NCBI GenBank assembly: GCA_011620785.1
Contig: WOYM01000042.1
Location: forward strand, 2,879-11,712
From: Methanothrix sp.
Lineage (GTDB): Archaea; Halobacteriota; Methanosarcinia; Methanotrichales; Methanotrichaceae
Length of the DNA: 8,834 nt
Direction: 5' to 3'
Shown here: positions 1-5,521 of the stretch, one piece after another
Numbering within the stretch: the stretch's first letter is position 1
Layout: each line of letters starts with the position of its first letter
Position numbers and translations under genes: made by a program
Notes under the pieces: model-generated
Databases searched by the model: none
What the model saw: only the letters and a program-made list of their open reading frames with translations
What the model was told of the DNA's origin: nothing

Positions 1-228
1 GCTCACCGGCTTTTCCTCCAACTGGAGGGTTCTCTTCGGCCCGTACATGCCAAGCTCTGCCATATGCTCTTCTAATACCCTCTTCACCGTCTCCTTGCTC
101 TCGATCTTGATGCCATACAGATCCTGACGCAAGGGACATGAGCGGATGGCAGGCTCAGTTAGAACCTCGACCTTCCAGTCCCGAACCCTCACCCGGGCTC
201 CGGCCATCTCCAGCAGATGCTCTGACAC
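1..228 (-). CDS. Methanogenesis marker protein 8 (DUF2099-type), N-terminal part, cut by window edge
   Basis: This reading frame opens at a GTG (226-228) and stays open for 76 codons to position 1, so the C-terminal part lies outside the window. The visible N-terminus begins MSEHLLEMAGARVRVRD and continues with TEPAIRSCPLRQDLYGI (residues 24-40) and ELGMYGPKR (58-66). This matches, from memory, the start of the methanogenesis marker 8 family, which has an EHxxE-x-x-GA opening, a CPLxxxxxGI segment and a GM(F/Y/C)xxxR segment. The family is confined to methanogens and relatives and its biochemical role is not settled. An in-frame TGA lies three codons upstream of the GTG, so no longer start is possible; the ATG at codon 8 would remove family-conserved residues. 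No good Shine-Dalgarno is seen. The gene starts 30 nt after the hisD stop, so it is probably the next operon member. The frame is certain and the family call is likely. Confidence 0.8.
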   Translation of the reverse strand, partial: MSEHLLEMAGARVRVRDWKVEVLTEPAIRSCPLRQDLYGIKIESKETVKRVLEEHMAELGMYGPKRTLQLEEKPVS

Positions 229-249
229 TCTAGATCAGACAGATATCAG

Positions 250-271
250 GCCGCGGGTTCATTCCCGCGGC
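250..271 (-). other. GC-only stem-loop spanning the hisD stop codon
   Basis: GCCGCGGG (250-257) and CCCGCGGC (264-271) form a perfect 8-bp inverted repeat made only of G and C, with a 6-nt loop (258-263). On the hisD transcript the stem starts in the last codons of hisD, the TGA stop (259-261) sits in the loop, and the distal arm lies in the spacer before the marker 8 gene. There is no U-tract after it, so it is not a standard U-rich archaeal terminator. It could be an RNA processing or stability element, a weak terminator, or chance in GC-rich sequence. The structure is certain; the function is inferred. Confidence 0.5.
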
Positions 272-1545
272 TCCAGCCTTCTTCTCACCGATTCGGCATG
301 GGCAAGCAGCCCCTCCGCCTCGGCCAGTGTGGTAATCGTCTCCTCCAGCCCCAACAATCCCTCATCGGTGATCATCTGCAGGGTGATCTTCTTGGTGAAG
401 TGGTCCACATTCAGGCCGGAGAAGATGCGGGCATATCCAGAGGTGGGAAGCACATGGTTCGTCCCGCTGGCATAATCCCCAGCAGCCACCGGGGTGAACT
501 TTCCCAGGAACACACTCCCCGCATTGCGAATGGACCTCAGGACGTTCATCGGCTCCCTGGTGATTATCTCCAGATGCTCCGGGGCAAAGGCATTGACAAA
601 GTCAAGCGCCTCATCCATATCATCCGCCAGCAGAATGGCACTGTGCTCCAGGCTCTCAGAGACAATATCGCTGCGTGCAGCCCCAGGAGCCTGAATGTTC
701 AGCTCCTCCGCCACGGCGCTGGCCAGGAGATCATCCAGGGATACGAAAACGGAGATCGATTTGGGATCGTGCTCTCCCTGAGCGATCATGTCGGCAGCTA
801 TTACCCCAGGATCCGCTGTCCGGTCGGCCAGGATCAAGACCTCGCTGGGACCAGCAGGAAAATCGATCTCCACCGAGCCTCGGGTAAGCATCTTGGCGGC
901 AGTGACATAGACATTGCCCGGCCCCACTATCTTGTCCACCCTTTCAATGCTATCTGTGCCCAAAGCCATGGCCGCTATCGCCTGAGCCCCTCCGAGCTTA
1001 TAGATCTCGTCCGCTCCGGCCATATCCGCAGCAGCCAGCGTCAATGGATTGATCGATCCGTCTTTTTGGGGAGGAGTGCAGACCACAATCCTGGGCACAT
1101 CAGCAACCTTGGCGGGAATGACGGTCATCAGGGCCGAACTGGGGTAGGCCGCCCTGCCCCCGGGAACGTAAGCTCCAACAGAGTCCAGAGGAACGACCTT
1201 CCGGCCCACCAGCACCCCAGGAGATGCCTCGCTCATCCAGAGGTCATGCTCTTTCTGTTCATTATGGAAATAAAAGATATGATCCGCTGCCGAGGAGAGC
1301 GCCTCAATAAGCCTGTCTTCTACCAGGTCGTATGATAGATCGATCTCCTCCTGGGTCACGCGCAGGTCATCGAGGTGTGCTCCTTCAAACTTCTCAGTGT
1401 ACTTGAATAGAGCCTCGTCTCCTTTCGACCCGACCTCCATGATGATCTCATTTACTGCAGGAAGAACATCCTGAATGCCCACATCCCTGGAGAGAAGTGA
1501 ACGCAGATCCTCATCCTCGAGCTCGCTCAGCCTTTTAGTTATCAC
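259..1545 (-). CDS. hisD: Histidinol dehydrogenase
   Basis: This zinc enzyme of the last two steps of histidine synthesis oxidises L-histidinol through histidinal to L-histidine with two NAD+. The 428 residues match the usual family length of about 420-435. Diagnostic segments appear in order: VPGGRAAYPSS (127-137), VCTPP (155-159), GGAQAIAAMA (185-194), GPGNVYV (208-214), DFPAGPSEVLI (228-238), GEHDP (257-261), APEHLEI (321-327) and GDYASGTNHVLPTSG (356-370). Expected zinc ligands are present as Gln256, His259, Asp357 and His416, and the catalytic pair as Glu323-His324, so it should be active. The start is GTG, fixed by a strong GGAGG seven nt upstream. It follows lig by 26 nt and is likely cotranscribed with the ACT-hom-lig genes. 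No other his gene is in the window, so histidine genes are dispersed here, as is common in archaea. The call is very secure. Confidence 0.98.
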   Translation of the reverse strand: MITKRLSELEDEDLRSLLSRDVGIQDVLPAVNEIIMEVGSKGDEALFKYTEKFEGAHLDDLRVTQEEIDLSYDLVEDRLIEALSSAADHIFYFHNEQKEHDLWMSEASPGVLVGRKVVPLDSVGAYVPGGRAAYPSSALMTVIPAKVADVPRIVVCTPPQKDGSINPLTLAAADMAGADEIYKLGGAQAIAAMALGTDSIERVDKIVGPGNVYVTAAKMLTRGSVEIDFPAGPSEVLILADRTADPGVIAADMIAQGEHDPKSISVFVSLDDLLASAVAEELNIQAPGAARSDIVSESLEHSAILLADDMDEALDFVNAFAPEHLEIITREPMNVLRSIRNAGSVFLGKFTPVAAGDYASGTNHVLPTSGYARIFSGLNVDHFTKKITLQMITDEGLLGLEETITTLAEAEGLLAHAESVRRRLEPRE

Positions 1546-1552
1546 TTTAAAA

Positions 1553-1557
1553 CCTCC
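1553..1557 (-). promoter_or_regulatory. Shine-Dalgarno of hisD, deciding the GTG start
   Basis: On the minus strand AAGGAGG is followed by seven nt and then GTG (1543-1545). This is one of the strongest Shine-Dalgarno sites in the window. It lies in the 26-nt gap after lig, so hisD has independent translation initiation within the operon. Confidence 0.85.
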
Positions 1558-1571
1558 TTCATAATACCCTT

Positions 1572-3242
1572 TCAGCGGGAATTATTCCTTCCTCGCTGCA
1601 CCCGGTAGAGGGATTCCACTCTCTCCAGGCTATCCGCTTCCTCCAGGGACTTGTCATCCCTCACCCTCACCAATCTGGGAAAACGAAGTGCATATCCCGA
1701 TGAGTAGCTCTGGCTCTTTTGTATCTCCTCATAGGCCACCTCGAAGATCACCGCCGGCTTCAGCTCGACCTCCATCCCATTCTGCACCAGGATCAGCTCT
1801 CGGAACAGCTCAGTCAGCTCCGCCAGAGCCTCGTCCGTTAGGCCAGTGGCCACCCAGCCTATATCCAGGAGCTTGCTCGTAGCCTCATCCAGGCAGGCCA
1901 GCCGGTATGAGCCCAGGAAGCTAGCTCTCCTGCCCTCGCCCCATTTTGCCCCTATCACTGCCAGGTCCAGGGTTTCCATAACCGGTTTTATCTTAAGCCA
2001 GTTCTTACCCCTCTTTCCCGGAGCGTATACCGACATCGAATTCTTGAGGATCAGCCCCTCATGGCCTTTTTCCAGTGCCTGGTGGTAGATCTCTTCTGCC
2101 TTCTGGACGCTGTCGGATATGACCTGATCTGCCAGTATCGATGGATCGGCGATACCCTCCAGCAGCTCCCGCCGTCTGGTCAGGGGCAGATCCACTGTGC
2201 TTTGGCCATCAAGATATATCAAATCGAATAAAAATAAATGCAGAGGCGTTTCTTTGGCCTGCTTTTCCACATTGTACTTCCTGCGAAAGCGCTTCAAAAT
2301 CTCCTGGAAGGCCAGGGGTCTGGAGTCTTTGCCAATGGCCACCACCTCTCCGTCCAGGATGGCCTTATCCGCCCTGACCTCCTGGGCAAGACGGACGATC
2401 TCGGGCAGGGACCTGGTCACATCCTCCAGCCGGCGGGAGAAGATGCGAACCCTCTTCCCATCCTTGTGGATCTGCACCCTGGCTCCATCATACTTCCACT
2501 CTATCGCCGCAGACCCCAGCTCCTGCATGGAGTCCGAAATTCCCTCTCCCACCTGGGCCAGCATCATCTTGAGGGGATGGTTGATCAGCACATTCAGATC
2601 CGCGAGCGACCCCTGGCGGGCATTGACTGCCACCAGGCCAATATCGTTGGTCAGGTTGTAGGCCCTCTCCACTTTTGACGCATCCTGAGAAAAAGCCTGG
2701 GCGATGGCATCTCTTACTCCTCCTTCACCGATTCCGATTCTCATATCCTCTATCGCCAGGCGGGCGATATATTGCGCTTCAAGAGGAGTGGCCTGGCTGA
2801 AGAGATACTGAAGGTTCTTGACCTTGGCATCCTGGCTTCCCTTTCCCGAGGCCCGGGCCACGGCTACAAGCCTCTGATGGACCTCTTTGATGGAGAGCGG
2901 CTCATCTTTGATGAAGGCGGCAAATCCGATGGGCTTTTTCTTATCCACTGCTGCAGATGCCACCAGTCCCGGGTCCCCGGTAGCGCGCAGCATATCTGAT
3001 ATCCTCTGCGTCGAGCAACCACAGGCGCGTGCCATCGCCTCGTAAAGGATGCTCGGCCCCACGCCCATCACCAGGTCCAGGCTGGGAGAGAAGAGATCCC
3101 CCATGATGAATCCTGAGGCAACTGCCAGCTCATCATCATCCAAATTCTTCAGGAATGCTGCCACTAGGTCGACCTTTTCCAGAGAGCCGGAGACCCCCTC
3201 CACTCGCTGACAGAGCTCGGCGAAGCTCAAGAAGCTGCTCAT
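1572..3242 (-). CDS. lig: ATP-dependent DNA ligase, archaeal replicative type
   Basis: The enzyme seals nicks, including those between Okazaki fragments, through an enzyme-AMP intermediate. At 556 residues it has the usual archaeal length. The order is an N-terminal DNA-binding domain (about 1-220), an adenylation domain (about 225-425) and an OB-fold (about 425-550). Nucleotidyltransferase motifs are visible: motif I EWKYDGAR with Lys250 as the AMP-accepting lysine, motif III FLFDLIYLDG (337-346), motif IV EGLILKN (395-401), motif V WLKIKP (415-420), and the OB-fold signature SGYALRFPRLVRVRDDK (515-531). All are intact. The ATG start has only a weak GGGTC-like site upstream, but the N-terminus (SFLSFAELCQ) matches methanogen ligases as I remember them. 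It begins 21 nt after hom and ends 26 nt before hisD, so a replication enzyme sits inside an amino-acid operon and probably depends on its upstream promoter. The product call is very secure. Confidence 0.98.
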   Translation of the reverse strand: MSSFLSFAELCQRVEGVSGSLEKVDLVAAFLKNLDDDELAVASGFIMGDLFSPSLDLVMGVGPSILYEAMARACGCSTQRISDMLRATGDPGLVASAAVDKKKPIGFAAFIKDEPLSIKEVHQRLVAVARASGKGSQDAKVKNLQYLFSQATPLEAQYIARLAIEDMRIGIGEGGVRDAIAQAFSQDASKVERAYNLTNDIGLVAVNARQGSLADLNVLINHPLKMMLAQVGEGISDSMQELGSAAIEWKYDGARVQIHKDGKRVRIFSRRLEDVTRSLPEIVRLAQEVRADKAILDGEVVAIGKDSRPLAFQEILKRFRRKYNVEKQAKETPLHLFLFDLIYLDGQSTVDLPLTRRRELLEGIADPSILADQVISDSVQKAEEIYHQALEKGHEGLILKNSMSVYAPGKRGKNWLKIKPVMETLDLAVIGAKWGEGRRASFLGSYRLACLDEATSKLLDIGWVATGLTDEALAELTELFRELILVQNGMEVELKPAVIFEVAYEEIQKSQSYSSGYALRFPRLVRVRDDKSLEEADSLERVESLYRVQRGRNNSR

Positions 3243-3263
3243 TATCTGACCCTAGTCATTGAT

Positions 3264-4271
3264 CTAGAATATGGCATCTATGCGTTTAGTCCGGTAGATG
3301 CTAATGATATCGGTGAGAATGGCCGAGGCCGTCTCTATGGAGCCTGCACCAAGACCCGATACAGTGATCGTCCCGGATAGATCGGTATAAATAGCAGCGG
3401 AGTTCAGAGTCCCGGCCACGGCCAGTGGGCTGTCCAGGGGCACCAGAGTGGGCCTGACTGTGAGTGCGGGCACATCTCCGATCAGCTTTATGGCATATCC
3501 TCTCTTCTTGGCCAGAGCAAGAGCCTCTGGAGTGACTCCTGTGATGCCGGTCACATTCACATCGGAGTACTTGACATTCATGTTGAACAGGGAGTTGGCC
3601 AGGATTAGCACCTTTCCAGCGGTATCCACCCCCTCTACATCATAGCTGGGGTCGGCCTCGGCAATGCCCATATCCTGAGCCTCGCTCAATGCGTGAGCAT
3701 AGGGTATGCCCTCCTCAGCCATGCGGGTTAGAATATAGTTGCAGGTGCCGTTGAATATGCCCCGTACGCCGAGGATCGTATTGCCTACCAGGGTGCGCTC
3801 AACCAGGCTGATCAGGGGCATGGTGCCGCCGACTGTGGCCTCGAACTTCAGCATCACGCCGTTATCCTCTGCCAGCTTCTTCAGGCTGCCGTAGGATACC
3901 ACTAGTGGCCCTTTGTTGGATGTAACCACATGCTTGCCCGAGGCGAGCGCAGCTTCCATATGGCCCAGGCCAGGCTGGCCGTGAACAATGTTGGTGGGAG
4001 TGACCTCGATCATCAGGTCGGAGTCTATGGCATTGATGGCCTCTTTCCCCTTCATGCTCGACGTGGCCACATTGGCCAGGGTCCTCTCGCCCAGGATCTT
4101 GTTCGCATCCACACCGTCCTCGGACAATACCGTTCCCGTGTGATCGGTGACGCTGACCAGCATCAGGTTCAGGCCCATATCCCGGAGGATCTCTCTCTTT
4201 CTGGTGAGGACGTCAACCACTCCATGGCCCACAATGCCGTAGCCAACCAAGGAGACCTTAATATCTCTCAT
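3264..4271 (-). CDS. hom: Homoserine dehydrogenase (catalytic unit without ACT tail)
   Basis: It reduces aspartate semialdehyde to homoserine with NAD(P)H, the branch step toward threonine and methionine. The nucleotide-binding fold begins at once with GYGIVG (10-15). SNKGP (118-122), FEATVGGTMPL (143-153) and FNGTCNYIL (173-181) follow. The catalytic signature EADPSYDVEGVDTAGK contains Glu205, Asp216 and Lys220, with the same spacing as Glu208, Asp219 and Lys223 of the yeast enzyme. The 335 residues end after the catalytic domain, so the C-terminal ACT domain found in many bacterial enzymes is absent. Instead a separate ACT-domain gene lies directly upstream with a 4-nt ATGA overlap, which suggests coupled translation and a regulatory partner. 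A GGAGG four nt before the ATG supports the start. It shares its substrate with DapA, encoded in the other operon of this window. The call is very secure. Confidence 0.97.
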   Translation of the reverse strand: MRDIKVSLVGYGIVGHGVVDVLTRKREILRDMGLNLMLVSVTDHTGTVLSEDGVDANKILGERTLANVATSSMKGKEAINAIDSDLMIEVTPTNIVHGQPGLGHMEAALASGKHVVTSNKGPLVVSYGSLKKLAEDNGVMLKFEATVGGTMPLISLVERTLVGNTILGVRGIFNGTCNYILTRMAEEGIPYAHALSEAQDMGIAEADPSYDVEGVDTAGKVLILANSLFNMNVKYSDVNVTGITGVTPEALALAKKRGYAIKLIGDVPALTVRPTLVPLDSPLAVAGTLNSAAIYTDLSGTITVSGLGAGSIETASAILTDIISIYRTKRIDAIF

Positions 4272-4774
4272 ACTGCCTCCGTCTCTATGGGCTCGATAAC
4301 AAGCAGCTTCTTCTCCTCGCCCACATTGCGCAGAATGGTCAAAGCCTTCTGGATCTCAGCCTTGCCGGTGGCGCGAATCTTGAGGTAGGCAGAGGAGCGC
4401 TCATTCACGCCCGGCATGGTCAGGGAAAGGTCCATCACCTCAGCAAAGCCGGTGGAGTCGATCCGGTTTATGGTGTCTCCCAGGTCGCTATCCAGCACAT
4501 GGCCCACTAACACAACTGATACTGCTTCGATGAATCGGTCCTCTCCCGCCCGGACAACAGAGATTCCGCTTTCTTGGAGCCTGGCCTGGACAGCCTCGAT
4601 TCTTGAGCGGTCCATCTCCACGACGAATCGAACCGGAATCATGCCCCGGGGAGTCTTGCGGTCCCTGTGGTGAACCACGCTGATGATGTTAGCCTTGTTA
4701 TCACTCAAGGGTTGCATCGCAAGGAGCAGCTGGCCGGGAACATCCTGCAGCTCTAAATCCATGGAAAGTCGCAT
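4268..4774 (-). CDS. Tandem ACT-domain protein, likely regulator of homoserine dehydrogenase
   Basis: The protein has 168 residues from the chosen start. The first ACT-like module covers about residues 1-80; it opens MRLSMDLELQDVPGQL and contains the loop DVPGQLLLAMQPLSDNKANI typical of ACT ligand pockets. The second covers about 84-162. There is no catalytic domain. ACT domains bind amino acids and control metabolic enzymes. The 4-nt overlap with hom, which lacks its own ACT tail, makes an allosteric subunit for homoserine dehydrogenase (threonine-responsive, for example) the best inference. The open frame extends four codons further to an ATG at 4786. I prefer the ATG at 4774 because GAGG lies six nt before it, because the TATA box at 4811-4824 predicts a transcript start near 4793, and because homologues, as I recall, begin near this Met. 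A DNA-binding or other sensing role cannot be excluded. Confidence 0.8.
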   Translation of the reverse strand: MRLSMDLELQDVPGQLLLAMQPLSDNKANIISVVHHRDRKTPRGMIPVRFVVEMDRSRIEAVQARLQESGISVVRAGEDRFIEAVSVVLVGHVLDSDLGDTINRIDSTGFAEVMDLSLTMPGVNERSSAYLKIRATGKAEIQKALTILRNVGEEKKLLVIEPIETEAV

Positions 4775-4810
4775 AGCATTCCTCATATTTTGCTGGAATT
4801 CTCCTGCTGG

Positions 4811-4824
4811 TTAAATTAAATAAA
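4811..4824 (-). promoter_or_regulatory. TATA element of the ACT-hom-lig-hisD operon
   Basis: On the minus strand the AT-rich run TTTATTTAATTTAA lies about 45 nt upstream of the chosen ATG (4774). Initiation some 25 nt downstream would start the transcript near 4791-4795, leaving a leader of about 20 nt that holds the GAGG site. The element is embedded in an imperfect 18-bp palindrome (4809-4826, seven of nine pairs matching, GGTT/AACC arms) that could serve as an operator. Placement fits archaeal promoters well; no transcript data are available. Confidence 0.6.
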
Positions 4825-4865
4825 CCTTGTGCAGATGGGATCCGAGGGTGGCCGTCTGTCCGATA

Positions 4866-4879
4866 GTAATTAATATTAC
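4866..4879 (+). promoter_or_regulatory. TATA element and dyad upstream of the 31-residue gene
   Basis: The AT-rich stretch TTAATATTA lies inside an inverted repeat, GTAAT-taat-ATTAC. A TATA centre near 4872 predicts initiation around 4897-4900, some 20 nt before the ATG at 4919. That is the expected geometry for an archaeal promoter with a short leader carrying a Shine-Dalgarno. It faces away from the minus-strand operon promoter about 55 nt to its left, forming a divergent promoter pair. Confidence 0.5.
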
Positions 4880-4907
4880 CTCATCCAAGCAGTTGCCAAC
4901 GAAAGTA

Positions 4908-4912
4908 GGAGG
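4908..4912 (+). promoter_or_regulatory. Shine-Dalgarno of the 31-residue gene
   Basis: GGAGG, within AGGAGGATC, is followed by six nt and then ATG. Match and spacing are near ideal for archaeal 16S rRNA. This is the main evidence that the short frame downstream is translated. Confidence 0.65.
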
Positions 4913-4918
4913 ATCTTC

Positions 4919-5014
4919 ATGGCAGGTGGAAATGGTCTGGCAATTGGATTGATGCTTATCGGTTTCGTAGTATTGTTTTTAGTGCCCCTGGTGTTCTTGA
5001 CCAGCCTGTTTTGA
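4919..5014 (+). CDS. Small single-helix membrane protein, 31 residues, unknown function
   Basis: This ATG-to-TGA frame encodes a short glycine-rich start (MAGGNG) and then a continuous hydrophobic segment, about residues 7-31, rich in Leu, Val, Ile and Phe with one Pro near residue 23. There are no charged residues at all, which fits one transmembrane helix. I do not recognise a family. Support for a real gene comes from the near-perfect GGAGG six nt before the ATG, a TATA element at the right distance, and a hairpin with a U-rich tail right after the stop. An in-frame TAA at 4871-4873 and the lack of any intervening start rule out a longer N-terminus. It is the only plus-strand gene seen here, monocistronic and divergent from the hom operon. 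It could be an accessory subunit of a membrane complex, but nothing in the context says which. Expression is unproven. Confidence 0.6.
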   Translation: MAGGNGLAIGLMLIGFVVLFLVPLVFLTSLF

Positions 5015-5015
5015 T

Positions 5016-5053
5016 GGCTGAGAGAGCCGATGGGCTGTTCCTTTTTATTTTAG
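5016..5053 (+). terminator. Hairpin plus U-rich tract after the 31-residue gene
   Basis: Just after the TGA, AGCC (5025-5028) can pair with GGCT downstream (5033-5036) or with GGCT upstream (5016-5019), giving two alternative 4-bp stems. A T-rich run follows (5038-5053, TTCCTTTTTATTTTA). U-rich tracts are the main archaeal intrinsic termination signal. The site suits a short monocistronic transcript and also prevents run-on into the convergent gene that ends at 5096. Confidence 0.5.
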
Positions 5054-5061
5054 GATATTTG

Positions 5062-5073
5062 CCACTATAGTGG
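5062..5073. repeat. Perfect 12-bp palindrome between convergent gene ends
   Basis: CCACTATAGTGG is fully self-complementary. It lies between the end of the plus-strand small gene and the end of the minus-strand gene at 5096. As RNA it would give a 4-bp stem with a TATA loop on either strand. AT-rich sequence follows on both sides (TTTATTCTT on plus, an A-rich run on minus). It may help terminate the minus-strand operon, or be a protein-binding site. The function is inferred and weak. Confidence 0.35.
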
Positions 5074-5095
5074 AACGTTTATTCTTCTTGCTGGA

Positions 5096-5521
5096 CTAAA
5101 TATCGATCTTAATGCCGAAGAGCTTCTCAAACCTTTCGTACTTTGTCCTGGCGCGGTAGATGTTCTGCCTGACATAGGGCGATCCCTCTTGGCAGGCGAT
5201 CATATCCCTGATCTCGGCCGGGGTGAAGACGGCATCCAGCTTCTCCCGGGGCAGATCAGCAACCTTCACCTCTTCCTTTAGGAATTCAAGCGGAAGATCC
5301 TCTAGCCAGCTCCAGTCCCTGCCATAGCGAATCAGTGCCAGGTGCCCTTTTGCACACTGGGCCGAAACCAGCCACTCTGAAGTAGTGCTATAATAGGCCA
5401 GGCTTTCCAGATCCGAGCCACAGGCGCTACAGAAGCCAATCACATTCCTTGATTGGGAAAGGGGATTATGCCTCTCTCCATTGAAGAGAAGGAACATCCC
5501 TTTCTCCGTCAACTGATTCAT
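5096..5521 (-). CDS. Conserved-looking protein with CxxC/CxxxH zinc-binding pattern, function unknown
   Basis: I do not recognise this protein of 141 residues. It has CSAC (Cys31, Cys34) followed 21 residues later by CAKGH (Cys56, His60), a CX2C-X21-CX3H arrangement that resembles a zinc ribbon. The C-terminal part is rich in charged residues, with an Arg/Lys stretch (RQNIYRARTKYERFEKLF, 118-135) that could be helical and contact nucleic acid or protein. There is no signal peptide or membrane segment. It is last in the rps17e-dapA-dapB series; its ATG overlaps the dapB TGA by 4 nt, which suggests translational coupling, but no Shine-Dalgarno precedes that ATG. A second in-frame ATG (5495-5497, residue 9) has GGAG exactly six nt upstream and may be the true or an additional start, giving 133 residues and keeping the whole metal motif. 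A regulatory or RNA-binding role is possible; nothing shows it directly. Confidence 0.7.
   Translation of the reverse strand: MNQLTEKGMFLLFNGERHNPLSQSRNVIGFCSACGSDLESLAYYSTTSEWLVSAQCAKGHLALIRYGRDWSWLEDLPLEFLKEEVKVADLPREKLDAVFTPAEIRDMIACQEGSPYVRQNIYRARTKYERFEKLFGIKIDI

Noticed and set aside
146..475. Plus-strand open frame of 109 codons across the hisD end
   Set aside because: It runs antisense to both the marker 8 start and the hisD 3' end. Its Ser/Arg-rich composition is typical of a reverse-frame artefact.
298..1335. Long plus-strand open frame of 345 codons opposite hisD
   Set aside because: It is a shadow of hisD, which has every family motif on the minus strand. The plus-strand translation is rich in Arg, Gly, His and Gln, resembles no known protein, and has no Shine-Dalgarno.
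2197..2678. Two overlapping plus-strand frames of about 150 codons opposite the ligase gene
   Set aside because: They are opposite the catalytic domain of lig, whose motifs are fully intact. They have no recognisable motifs or start signals.
4775..4786. Four-codon N-terminal extension of the ACT protein
   Set aside because: Its only GGAG is 14 nt away and probably upstream of the transcript start. The next ATG has GAGG at six nt.
4775..5095. tRNA or structured RNA in the intergenic region
   Set aside because: No cloverleaf, TTCGA-type T-arm or CCA-proximal stem is found. The region is explained by divergent promoters, the 31-codon gene and its terminator.
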